Source of the DNA: an uncultured Bacteroidales bacterium
GTDB taxonomy: Bacteria > Bacteroidota > Bacteroidia > Bacteroidales > FEN-979
Length of the DNA: 36,693 nt
Direction of reading: 5' to 3'
Assembly: GCA_903885595.1 (NCBI GenBank)
Contig: CAISJJ010000154.1
Span: forward strand, 1 to 36,693
The notes beneath the pieces are model-generated. The model was not told the DNA's origin. It worked only from the letters and a program-made list of their open reading frames with translations, and ran no database searches. The position numbers were made by a program, and so were the translations under genes. This document shows positions 27,153 to 34,602 of this stretch, in pieces (the first letter of the stretch is position 1; every line of letters starts with the position of its first letter).

Positions 27153-27260
27153 GTTTTGAGTTTTGATTTGTGGTTTTGATCTTTGAGTTTTGATCTTTGA
27201 GTTTAAATTTATGGTTTTGTTTTTGAATTTTGATCTTTAAGTTTTGAATTTGTTTTTGTT
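27153..27260. repeat. degenerate heptamer array upstream of the YccA-family gene
   Basis: About 15 units of mostly 7 bp (GTTTTGA and TCTTTGA, with some 6-bp and mutated copies) fill the spacer before the Bax-inhibitor gene. Alternation gives a 14-bp higher-order period around 27173-27200. The plus strand is almost purely T, G and A. The 114 bases before it (27039-27152) show no clear gene or signal. Confidence 0.8.
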
Positions 27261-27279
27261 AATTAATCAACTAAAGAAT

Positions 27280-27285
27280 AGGAGA
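27280..27285 (+). promoter_or_regulatory. Shine-Dalgarno-like site before the YccA-family gene
   Basis: AGGAGA with a 7-base spacer before the ATG at 27293 is one of only two clear SD sequences in the window. Confidence 0.5.
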
Positions 27286-27292
27286 ATACAAC

Positions 27293-28030
27293 ATGTTTGA
27301 ACAGACAAATAACAGAGGATTTTTTGCGGCGCAACAGGGCACACAGGATGTGAGTGTTGCAAAGTCATTTATGACACAGGTTTTCGGATGGATGACGCTT
27401 GCCATGTTCGTAACCGCCATTACTGCGTATTGGTTTGCCTCCTCAGAATCACTCATGAGAAGCCTGATCAATGTTGAGACTGGTGGCATGACAGGGTTAG
27501 GATGGGTTGTCACACTGGCCCCTATCGGATTTGTTTTATTAATGTCATTCGGATTTCAACGATTGTCACCTGCCGTTTTGACACTTTTATTCATTTCCTT
27601 TTCTGTATTAATGGGGATGAGTTTAAGCTTTATTTTACTGGTATACACCGCTGCATCGGTTTATAAAACTTTTGCAATTACTGCTGCGATGTTTGGCATT
27701 ATGGCAGTTACCGGTTACACCACCAAAACCGACCTGACCAAATTCGGGTCGATTATGATGATGGGTGTGGTTGGGCTTATGGTTGCCATGCTCGTGAATT
27801 TCTTTCTGAAAAGCGGTACCATGGATTATATCATCAGCATTGTGGGTGTATTAATTTTCACAGGATTAACGGCCTATGACGTACAGCGACTGAAAAGAAT
27901 CGGTGCAGGGGCTGGTGAATATGGCGAAGCAAATGCAAGAAAACTAAGTATTCTTGGAGCGCTTACACTCTATCTCGACTTCATCAACCTGTTTATGTTT
28001 CTCCTTAGGTTCTTAGGTGACAGAAAATAA
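27293..28030 (+). CDS. Bax inhibitor-1 / YccA family membrane protein
   Basis: This 245-residue integral membrane protein has about seven hydrophobic helices (for example VFGWMTLAMFVTAITAYWF, VVTLAPIGFVLLMSFGF, FAITAAMFGIMAVTGYTTK, IISIVGVLIFTGLTAYDVQRLK). The end, ALTLYLDFINLFMFLLRFLGDRK, is characteristic of the family. In E. coli YccA modulates FtsH, and related proteins behave as pH-sensitive calcium leak channels. The role here is not deducible. It is preceded by a long heptamer array and followed by a second one before fabD. Confidence 0.96.
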   Translation: MFEQTNNRGFFAAQQGTQDVSVAKSFMTQVFGWMTLAMFVTAITAYWFASSESLMRSLINVETGGMTGLGWVVTLAPIGFVLLMSFGFQRLSPAVLTLLFISFSVLMGMSLSFILLVYTAASVYKTFAITAAMFGIMAVTGYTTKTDLTKFGSIMMMGVVGLMVAMLVNFFLKSGTMDYIISIVGVLIFTGLTAYDVQRLKRIGAGAGEYGEANARKLSILGALTLYLDFINLFMFLLRFLGDRK

Positions 28031-28036
28031 GTCGCG

Positions 28037-28078
28037 AAAACCGAATATCGTAAATCGTAAATCGTAAATCGTAAATTT
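28037..28078. repeat. tandem heptamer array immediately before fabD
   Basis: Three exact copies of TAAATCG (28051-28071) are flanked by degenerate units (AAAACCG, AATATCG before; TAAATTT after), six in all. The last base is the one before the fabD ATG, so the array fills the ribosome-binding region. Confidence 0.85.
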
Positions 28079-28954
28079 ATGAAGGCATATGTGTTTCCGG
28101 GCCAGGGGGCTCAGTTTGTTGGCATGGGTAAGGATTTATTTGACAAATCACCATTGGCCAAAGAAATGTTTGAAAAAGCCAATGAGATCCTTGGATTCCG
28201 GATTACCGATCTGATGTTTGCCGGAACTGATGAGGACCTCAGGCAAACAAAGGTTACACAACCGGCTATTTTCCTTCACTCTGTTATTCTCGCCGCTACA
28301 TTGTGTGATGATTTCAAACCAGATATGGTTGCAGGTCATTCACTCGGTGAATTTTCTGCACTGGTGGCCAGCAATTCATTATCATTCGAAGACGGTCTGC
28401 GACTGGTATCGGCCCGTGCCCGGGCCATGCAAAAAGCCTGTGAGAAGGAGCCTTCGACCATGGCCGCCATCATTGGCCTTGACGATGCCAAAGTAGAAGA
28501 AATTTGCCGGTCCATCGAAGAAACAGTGGTTCCTGCCAATTATAACACGCCCGGTCAACTTGTCATATCAGGTAGTACAAAAGGAATTGAAATCGCCTGT
28601 GAACGGCTTAAGGCTGCAGGTGCCCGAAGGGCTTTACCACTCAAGGTAGGCGGCGCCTTTCATTCCCCGCTGATGGAACCGGCACGCCTGGAACTGGCTG
28701 AAGCCATCAATGCAACTATGGTTTCGACCCCAATTTGTCCGATTTATCAGAATGCAACTGCGCAAAGGGTGACCGATCCTGTAAAGATTAAGCAGAATCT
28801 TATTGATCAGCTGACTGCACCAGTATTGTGGACTCAGATCGTTCAAAACATGATTGCAGATGGCGCCACCGATTTCGTTGAAGTAGGTCCCGGTAATGTT
28901 CTGCAGGGACTCATTGCGAAGATTGGCAAAGATGTGACTACATCCGGAGTGTAA
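28079..28954 (+). CDS. fabD: malonyl-CoA:ACP transacylase
   Basis: FabD loads malonyl groups onto acyl carrier protein for fatty-acid synthesis. The 291 residues show the N-terminal FPGQGAQFVGMG, the nucleophile elbow GHSLG (86-90, Ser88), the arginine region VSARARAMQ, NYNTPGQLVISG, and the catalytic histidine in GAFHSPLM (H195). It ends with FVEVGPGNVLQGLIAKI. Start and length fit the family. No SD sequence is present because the heptamer array occupies the leader. It converges on rfbB with only 33 bases between, and no clear terminator is seen there. Confidence 0.97.
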   Translation: MKAYVFPGQGAQFVGMGKDLFDKSPLAKEMFEKANEILGFRITDLMFAGTDEDLRQTKVTQPAIFLHSVILAATLCDDFKPDMVAGHSLGEFSALVASNSLSFEDGLRLVSARARAMQKACEKEPSTMAAIIGLDDAKVEEICRSIEETVVPANYNTPGQLVISGSTKGIEIACERLKAAGARRALPLKVGGAFHSPLMEPARLELAEAINATMVSTPICPIYQNATAQRVTDPVKIKQNLIDQLTAPVLWTQIVQNMIADGATDFVEVGPGNVLQGLIAKIGKDVTTSGV

Positions 28955-28987
28955 CCAATTCTTACCCAACCTGTCAGTGTGAGGGTT

Positions 28988-30037
28988 TTATCTTTTGTGG
29001 TATTGAATGTCGTAATATTTCTGATATTCCCCTGATGTAACCTGTTTCATCCATTCATCGTTGGCGAGATACCAATCCACTGTTTTTTCAAGACCTTCAG
29101 CAAACTGCAGACTGGGTTTCCATCCAAGTTCTTTCTGAATTTTACCTGAATCGATGGCATACCGTAAATCATGACCGGCGCGGTCCTTTACATAGGTAAT
29201 CAGGTTCTCGGAGGTGCCTGCTGACCGCTTCAGCTTGCGGTTCATGATTTCACAAAGAAGGTTAATGAGGTCAATGTTTTTCCATTCGTTGTGTCCGCCA
29301 ATGTTGTATGTTTCAGCAATTTTCCCTTCATGATAAATCAGGTCGATGGCATTGGCATGGTCCTCCACATACAACCAGTCGCGGATATTCTCGCCTTTCC
29401 CGTAAACCGGGATCAGTTTACTGTTTTTGATATTATAAATGGCCAATGGAATAAGTTTTTCCGGAAACTGGAACGGGCCGTAATTATTAGAACAGTTCGA
29501 GATCACCGTAGGGAGTCCATATGTGTGGTTGTATGCCCGTACAAGGTGGTCGGAACTTGCCTTTGATGCAGAGTAGGGACTTCTCGGATCATAGGATGTA
29601 TTCTCGTAAAAAAAACCTGTTTTACCAAGCGAACCATACACTTCATCCGTTGAAATATGATAAAACCTTTTATCTGAAAAATCCTCCCAGATGAGGCGGG
29701 CGGCATTCAGGAGGTTAACAGTTCCAACGATATTGGCAAAGATGAACTCCATCGGGCTGCTGATTGAACGGTCAACATGTGATTCGGCAGCCAGGTGAAT
29801 CACCCCGTCGAACCGGTATTTTTTAAACAGGGCTTTCATAAGTTCCCCCGCTGTTATATCAGCCTTGACGAATTCATAATTGGGTTCCTTTTCGATGTCG
29901 CGAAGATTGGCCAGGTTTCCGGCATAGGTGAGGTTGTCAAGATTCACGATTTTATAATCCGGATATTTTTTTACGAACCTCCGAACGACATGGGAGCCAA
30001 TGAAACCGGCTCCACCGGTGATTAAGATTGTCTTCAT
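28988..30037 (-). CDS. rfbB: dTDP-glucose 4,6-dehydratase
   Basis: RfbB makes dTDP-4-keto-6-deoxy-glucose, the branch point to dTDP-rhamnose and other deoxysugars of surface polysaccharides. The 349-residue SDR protein has the NAD motif GGAGFIGSH, HLAAESHVDRSI, STDEVYGSLG, and the active-site YxxxK (SPYSASKASSDHLVRAY), then NCSNNYGPFQFPEKLIPL and GKGENIRDWLYVEDHA. rfbA, rfbC and rfbD are not in the window, so other copies must exist elsewhere if rhamnose is made. It is 121 bases downstream of galE in the same direction. Confidence 0.96.
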   Translation of the reverse strand: MKTILITGGAGFIGSHVVRRFVKKYPDYKIVNLDNLTYAGNLANLRDIEKEPNYEFVKADITAGELMKALFKKYRFDGVIHLAAESHVDRSISSPMEFIFANIVGTVNLLNAARLIWEDFSDKRFYHISTDEVYGSLGKTGFFYENTSYDPRSPYSASKASSDHLVRAYNHTYGLPTVISNCSNNYGPFQFPEKLIPLAIYNIKNSKLIPVYGKGENIRDWLYVEDHANAIDLIYHEGKIAETYNIGGHNEWKNIDLINLLCEIMNRKLKRSAGTSENLITYVKDRAGHDLRYAIDSGKIQKELGWKPSLQFAEGLEKTVDWYLANDEWMKQVTSGEYQKYYDIQYHKR

Positions 30038-30158
30038 GATTTATTATTTGCTTTCAACTCGGTTAATTTATATCCAATCCCTGATTTTCTGAATAGTACC
30101 CAACACCTATAATACTTCCATAACTTTCATTGCCAGACCTCTTTGCATTAACTCAATT

Positions 30159-31178
30159 TCATTTTTTCTTTGCAAGTGCCAACTCCCATTTCCAGGCTGA
30201 GCTTGTCATTTCGTCAAGAGTTTTTTCAGCTTTCCATCCTAATTCAGTATTTGCAAATTCTGTATCCGCCCAAACCTTTACGATATCCCCTGCTCTTCGT
30301 TCCTTAATTTCGTAGTTCAGTTTCATCCCTGAAGTCCGTTCAAATGATTTGATTACCTCCATGACTGAAAAACCGTTTCCGGTTCCAAGATTGAAAATCT
30401 CAACATTTTTCTTCCCTGTCCCTTCAGTCAGCCGTTCAACCGCAATCACATGGGCTTTTGCAAGATCAACCACATGAATGTAGTCGCGAATCGCAGTGCC
30501 ATCGGGAGTGTCATAATCATCGCCCCATACCCGCAAAAACGGCCGTTTACCGATCGCAGTTTGGGTGATGTAAGGCATCAGACAATTCGGAACACCCAGC
30601 GGAAGCTCCCCGATAATGGCCGTTTCATGAGCCCCGATAGGATTAAAATAGCGCAGGAGGATTGCATGAATGTTTGCATTCATGCTGGTATCTGATATGA
30701 TCTCCTCCGATATCTGTTTGGTATTCCCATAAGGCGAAGCTGCTTTCTGAATGGGTGTGTCTTCCCGGGCAGGGAGCTGCTCAGGCTGACCATAGACCGT
30801 ACATGATGAAGAAAATACAATATCCCTGATATTATTGTCAATCATTCCTTGCAAAATGTTGATCAATGACACGAGGTTGTTTCGATAATACATCAGTGGA
30901 TAATCAACCGATTCGCCCACAGCCTTGAATGCTGCAAAATGAATAATGGCCTTTATGTCATTGTGTAATTTAAAAAAAGCAGCTGTCATTTCAGGATCAG
31001 TGAGATCGAACTTCTCAAATAATGGCTTTTTTCCTGATATCTTTGCAATGTTATCCAACACATCAATAGACGAATTGGAGAGATTATCGACAATAATAAC
31101 CTCATGTCCTTTTGCCTGGAGCTCAACCACTGTATGTGATCCGATGTATCCCGTTCCTCCGGTAACCAGTATTTTCAT
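30159..31178 (-). CDS. galE: UDP-glucose 4-epimerase
   Basis: GalE interconverts UDP-glucose and UDP-galactose, and some homologues also act on N-acetylated forms. The 339-residue SDR has GGTGYIGSH at the N-terminus, IHFAAFKAVGESV, SSSCTVYGQP, the YxxxK motif in SPYGNTK, and LRYFNPIGAH. The conserved segment WGDDYDTPDGTAIRDYIHVVDLAKAHV is diagnostic of GalE. It lies 99 bases from the wlbA stop, in a spacer with a heptamer array, so it may or may not belong to the same transcript. Confidence 0.96.
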   Translation of the reverse strand: MKILVTGGTGYIGSHTVVELQAKGHEVIIVDNLSNSSIDVLDNIAKISGKKPLFEKFDLTDPEMTAAFFKLHNDIKAIIHFAAFKAVGESVDYPLMYYRNNLVSLINILQGMIDNNIRDIVFSSSCTVYGQPEQLPAREDTPIQKAASPYGNTKQISEEIISDTSMNANIHAILLRYFNPIGAHETAIIGELPLGVPNCLMPYITQTAIGKRPFLRVWGDDYDTPDGTAIRDYIHVVDLAKAHVIAVERLTEGTGKKNVEIFNLGTGNGFSVMEVIKSFERTSGMKLNYEIKERRAGDIVKVWADTEFANTELGWKAEKTLDEMTSSAWKWELALAKKK

Positions 31179-31221
31179 TTGAAAATTATTTGAATATTAT
31201 TTCCAGTAAAACACGGGCAAG

Positions 31222-31263
31222 TTAATGAATATTGAATATTGATCAACGAATTTTGATTTTCGA
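31222..31263. repeat. degenerate heptamer array between galE and the wlbA-like gene
   Basis: Six 7-bp units each end in GA: TTAATGA, ATATTGA, ATATTGA, TCAACGA, ATTTTGA, TTTTCGA. The period is exact although the units vary. It is weaker than the other arrays and was found by comparing spacers. Confidence 0.6.
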
Positions 31264-31277
31264 GCCCACATATTTTA

Positions 31278-32270
31278 TCACATCCTACCTGCAGTTTTCA
31301 GGAATGGATGATAATCGCCTGTTAACCCGATGGGCTGGTTATTGCGGATTTGATAAACAATGTTGATACTTTGTTTTGCATCCATAAGTCCAAATCCCCG
31401 GCCGGCAATTATTTCCCGGTACATTTCTGTATGCAGATCAGTGAATCCATCGCTGAATTCAATTTCCTGATTTCCCATCAACAGGGAACGGTAAGTTCTT
31501 TTCCCGGTTGCGCGGACATGCTCCGGGATGTCGTTATAATCAATGCTCAGGAACCACCTGATATCAGCATGTTCAAGTTTAAGCAACCCTCCTGCTTTTT
31601 GCTCGCTGAGCACATGAACAATATTCTCTCTTGCTTTCCCGAAGACCCATGTTAACATATCAAAAAAATGTACCCCAATGTTGGTTGCAATGCCCCCCGA
31701 TTTTGATACATCGCCTTTCCAGGACCGGGAGTACCAGTTGCCTCGTGAAGTAATGTAAGTCAGATCAAGATCATAAATTTTGTTCTTAGGTCCCATTTGA
31801 ACCTGTTCCCGCAATGCCCTGATGGAGGGATGAAGCCGCAACTGGAGTATGGTATATACCTTTTTCCCGGTCTCTTTCTCAATTTCATTAAGGGCGTCAA
31901 GATTCCAGGGATTCAGGACGATTGGTTTCTCACAAATGGCATGGGCATCGTTACGCAAGGCAAGACGAATATGCGAATCGTGCATATAGTTGGGAGAGCA
32001 GATACTCACAAAATCTACCTTCCGGTCATCAATTCGTTTTTTTGATAACGCCATGCGACGCAGCTTGTCGAGATGCCGGTCGAACCGTTCTGGTTCGATG
32101 AAGAAATCAGCATAGGGAAAATAACTGTCAATGATTCCAACACCATCGTATGGATCAAGGGCACATACGAGCTGATTTCCGGTATCTTTGATTGCTTTCA
32201 TGTGACGGGGAGCGATATATCCTGCCGCGCCAATCAATGCAAAATTGATGGATTTCTGCTTTTTTGTCAT
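31278..32270 (-). CDS. wbpB: UDP-GlcNAc-3-dehydrogenase, WlbA/WbpB type (Gfo/Idh/MocA)
   Basis: This NAD-dependent oxidoreductase oxidises C3 of UDP-N-acetyl-glucosaminuronate. The 330 residues contain NFALIGAAGYIAPRHMKAIKDTGN, VGIIDSYFPYADFF, VSICSPNYMHD, CEKPIVLNPWNLDAL, LQLRLHPSIRAL, DLTYITSRGNWYSRSWKGD and GGIATNIGVHFFDML, which I recognise as the WlbA/WbpB pattern rather than a generic Gfo/Idh/MocA member. The catalytic lysine lies in EKP. It is third in a trio with 2-base gaps. The ketone made here is aminated by the wbpE product and acetylated by the wbpD product. Confidence 0.93.
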   Translation of the reverse strand: MTKKQKSINFALIGAAGYIAPRHMKAIKDTGNQLVCALDPYDGVGIIDSYFPYADFFIEPERFDRHLDKLRRMALSKKRIDDRKVDFVSICSPNYMHDSHIRLALRNDAHAICEKPIVLNPWNLDALNEIEKETGKKVYTILQLRLHPSIRALREQVQMGPKNKIYDLDLTYITSRGNWYSRSWKGDVSKSGGIATNIGVHFFDMLTWVFGKARENIVHVLSEQKAGGLLKLEHADIRWFLSIDYNDIPEHVRATGKRTYRSLLMGNQEIEFSDGFTDLHTEMYREIIAGRGFGLMDAKQSINIVYQIRNNQPIGLTGDYHPFLKTAGRM

Positions 32271-32272
32271 GT

Positions 32273-32857
32273 TCAGTTTTTATGTTTAATGACTTTCCCA
32301 TCCTTTGTAAGTTCATATTTTTCATTACTTTCAGGACAAATAGCAATACCCTGATCATCAAAATGCAACCGGTGGCCATATTCACTCATCCAGCCTACAT
32401 GCCGGCCCGGGTTGCCAACGATCAATGCATAAGGGGGCACCTCTTTTGTCACCACTGCGCCTGCACCGATAAAGGCAAACTCACCTATTTCATTGCCACA
32501 AACGATTGTGGCGTTGGCGCCTATTGAAGCGCCTCGCCGGACCAGGGTTGTTTGATATTGATCCTTACGCAGGATGTGGCTTCTCGGATTAATGACGTTT
32601 GTGAAAACCATGGAGGGACCAAGGAAAACATCATCCTCACAAATTACGCCGGTATAGATCGAAACATTGTTCTGAACCTTTACATTTCTCCCCAGTACGA
32701 CATCGGGCGACACGACTACGTTTTGGCCGAGGTTGCAGTTTTCACCTATCACACATCCCTTCATGACATGGCTGAAATGCCATATCCTGGTTCCTTTTCC
32801 AATCCGGCATCCTTCATCAATAATGGCGGATTCATGGGCAAAATATCCGGTTTCCAT
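32273..32857 (-). CDS. wbpD: N-acetyltransferase WbpD/WlbB (left-handed beta-helix)
   Basis: WbpD acetylates the 3-amino group of UDP-GlcNAc3NA-uronate with acetyl-CoA. The 194 residues start [34 protein letters not shown] and continue as hexapeptide repeats ([43 protein letters not shown]) forming a left-handed beta-helix. The acetyl-CoA region is [39 protein letters not shown]. The C-terminal [14 protein letters not shown] matches WlbB-type enzymes. It is packed between wbpE and wbpB with 2-base gaps on each side. Confidence 0.93.
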   Translation of the reverse strand: METGYFAHESAIIDEGCRIGKGTRIWHFSHVMKGCVIGENCNLGQNVVVSPDVVLGRNVKVQNNVSIYTGVICEDDVFLGPSMVFTNVINPRSHILRKDQYQTTLVRRGASIGANATIVCGNEIGEFAFIGAGAVVTKEVPPYALIVGNPGRHVGWMSEYGHRLHFDDQGIAICPESNEKYELTKDGKVIKHKN

Positions 32858-32859
32858 GA

Positions 32860-33990
32860 TTAACGGTTTATGAATTCAAGCACACTTTGGGTAATATGCG
32901 TCAGTTGTTCGTGATCCAGTTCGGTATGCATCGGCAAAGAGACAACGGTTTCGCACAAATGTTCGGTTACAGGAAAGTCGCCAGGCTTGTATCTCGGATC
33001 AAGGTAAGCCTTTTGCATGTGTAACGGCACAGGGTAGTAGATCATGGCAGGAATATCTCTGGATGCAAGAAACTCAATTAAAGCTTTCCTGTCAACATCG
33101 TGAGTAACCAGGGTATATTGGTGAAAAACATGGTTTGACCTTGAAAAACGAACCGGGGTCTTCAGTTTTGTGTTATTTTTAAACGCTTCATCGTAAAAAT
33201 CAGCTGCTGTGCGACGTTTGGATGCATATTCATCAAGACGGGCCAGTTTTACCTTCAAAATTGCCGCCTGAATGCTGTCGAGCCGGGAATTAACTCCAAC
33301 ATAATCATGGTAATATCTCACGGTCATGCCATGGTTAACCACAACACGCATTTGTTTAGCAAGCTCATCATCGTTTGTAAAGATAGCCCCTCCGTCGCCG
33401 TAACAACCCAGGTTCTTCGAAGGAAAAAAGGAGGTACATCCGATATGGCCGATGGTACCGGCTTTTTTACAGGAACCATCACTGAAGTAATAGTCGGAAC
33501 CAATAGCCTGGCAATTATCCTCGATCACATATAAATTATTCTTTTTTGCTATTTCCATGATCTCTTCCATCGGGGCGACCTGCCCAAAAAGGTGAACGGG
33601 GACAATAGCCCTGGTTTTAGGGGTGATTGCCCGCTCAATGGCCTTCGGGTCGATATTAAAGGTATCCGGATCCACATCCACCAGCACCGGCGTCAACTGT
33701 AACAATGCAATCACCTCGGCAGTGGCAATGAATGTAAACGAAGTTGTGATCACCTCATCGCCTGGCTTCATATTTAATGCCATCATGGAAACCTGGAGTG
33801 CATCGGTACCGTTGGCACAGGGAATGACATGCTTTACGCCAAGATATTGTTCGAGGTCTTTCTGAAATGCACTGACAGCCGGCCCGTTTATAAAGGCGCA
33901 TGCATCAATTACATCCTGGATTCCTTTGTCAATTTCATTTTTAATGTCAAGGTATTGACTCCGCAGGTCAACCATCTGGATTTTCTTCAT
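32860..33990 (-). CDS. wbpE: PLP-dependent aminotransferase WbpE/WlbC (DegT/DnrJ/EryC1 family)
   Basis: WbpE transfers an amino group from glutamate to the 3-keto sugar. The 376 residues show [27 protein letters not shown], the cofactor-contacting EDNCQAIG (157-164), and the Schiff-base lysine in [14 protein letters not shown] (K192). [12 protein letters not shown] and the C-terminal [12 protein letters not shown] fit UDP-sugar aminotransferases. The open frame reaches an ATG at 34020, but I use the ATG at 33990 ([13 protein letters not shown]): it matches the family N-terminus and leaves a leader behind the TAACTTTG promoter box. It is first in the trio. Confidence 0.93.
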   Translation of the reverse strand: MKKIQMVDLRSQYLDIKNEIDKGIQDVIDACAFINGPAVSAFQKDLEQYLGVKHVIPCANGTDALQVSMMALNMKPGDEVITTSFTFIATAEVIALLQLTPVLVDVDPDTFNIDPKAIERAITPKTRAIVPVHLFGQVAPMEEIMEIAKKNNLYVIEDNCQAIGSDYYFSDGSCKKAGTIGHIGCTSFFPSKNLGCYGDGGAIFTNDDELAKQMRVVVNHGMTVRYYHDYVGVNSRLDSIQAAILKVKLARLDEYASKRRTAADFYDEAFKNNTKLKTPVRFSRSNHVFHQYTLVTHDVDRKALIEFLASRDIPAMIYYPVPLHMQKAYLDPRYKPGDFPVTEHLCETVVSLPMHTELDHEQLTHITQSVLEFINR

Positions 33991-34027
33991 CAGGATCAGT
34001 TTTTTAGAGTTTCCATTCAAATTTGTG

Positions 34028-34035
34028 CAAAGTTA
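34028..34035 (-). promoter_or_regulatory. predicted -7 box for the wbpE-wbpD-wbpB operon
   Basis: TAACTTTG on the minus strand fits TAnnTTTG exactly. The expected start of transcription, about 34021, would make the longer wbpE start at 34020 leaderless and leaves about 30 bases before the ATG at 33990. Confidence 0.55.
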
Positions 34036-34277
34036 AAGAATAAATCTCCCGTTTTGCATGCGCTTCCTCTCTTTCACCTCTCTTTTAGTTAAAGGTTTAT
34101 CACTACATTCTGTAAATGATCTCAGGAAACATTTTTTAGCCTGAACACTTGCTTTTCGCGCAGGAATTTTGTATACTTGCATTCCCACACCTGATGAAAT
34201 GCCGCGTCCGGTTTACATTTCCGAAATTGCATTTCTTCCCCTTAATACCGGGCAATGTTATTTTATCATAATCTGTC
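34036..34277. other. intergenic stretch with a possible short transcript
   Basis: No recognised gene is present. On the plus strand a TTG (34149-34151) lies 20 bases before TATACTTG (34172-34179), one mismatch from TAnnTTTG. Behind it a 25-codon frame (ATG 34194, TAA 34269-34271) ends 6 bases before the 11-bp array. This could be a small transcript or a chance match, and there is no ribosome-binding or conservation evidence. Confidence 0.3.
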
Positions 34278-34343
34278 CTCTAACCCTTCTCTAAGTCTTC
34301 TCTAAGTCTTCTCTAAGTCTTGTCTAAGTCTTGTCTAAGTTTC
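34278..34343. repeat. tandem array, six 11-bp units
   Basis: The unit is CTCTAAGTCTT. Three copies are exact (34289-34321), two begin with G instead of C, the first reads CTCTAACCCTT and the last ends in TTTC. There are no spacers, so it is not a CRISPR. It lies alone in the long spacer between the wbpE operon and elbB. Confidence 0.92.
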
Positions 34344-34473
34344 TTTAGATTAACATTCAATGATAGAAGTGTCCTGTCATAATGTTTATCCGATTGTCCT
34401 ATGAAAAAGTATTGCGATTGAACAGAATGACGGCAAAACATATTAAATCAGGTGATACAGGACCCCTCCATGG

Positions 34474-34492
34474 CCTCCCCTTGAAGGGGAGG
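34474..34492. repeat. GC-rich hairpin CCTCCCC-TTGAA-GGGGAGG
   Basis: This is a 9-bp inverted repeat about a central G, practically a 7-bp GC stem with a 5-base loop, followed by GAGAAGG. It has no T-run, so it is not an intrinsic terminator. Sequences of this kind can be dispersed through Bacteroidota genomes, but only one copy is seen here. Confidence 0.6.
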
Positions 34493-34555
34493 AGAAGGTT
34501 TGTCGAAAATTTCAAACGATTTCGCAGGAGAATCTCTGAAAAATTGATTTTTTAT

Positions 34556-34563
34556 TAACTTTG
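34556..34563 (+). promoter_or_regulatory. predicted -7 box for elbB
   Basis: TAACTTTG, the same octamer as for the wbpE operon in the opposite direction, fits TAnnTTTG exactly and ends 39 bases before the elbB ATG. No -33 TTG at normal spacing is visible. Confidence 0.5.
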
Positions 34564-34602
34564 ACCATCAACAACAAATTCTGACAACAAAAGTCTATTA
34601 TT

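Noticed and set aside
32273..32857. Serine or chloramphenicol acetyltransferase for the hexapeptide protein
   Set aside because: The N-terminal [18 protein letters not shown] and the operon with WlbA- and WbpE-type enzymes point to WbpD/WlbB.
34278..34343. CRISPR-like array
   Set aside because: The 11-bp repeats are directly adjacent with no spacers, and no cas genes are present.
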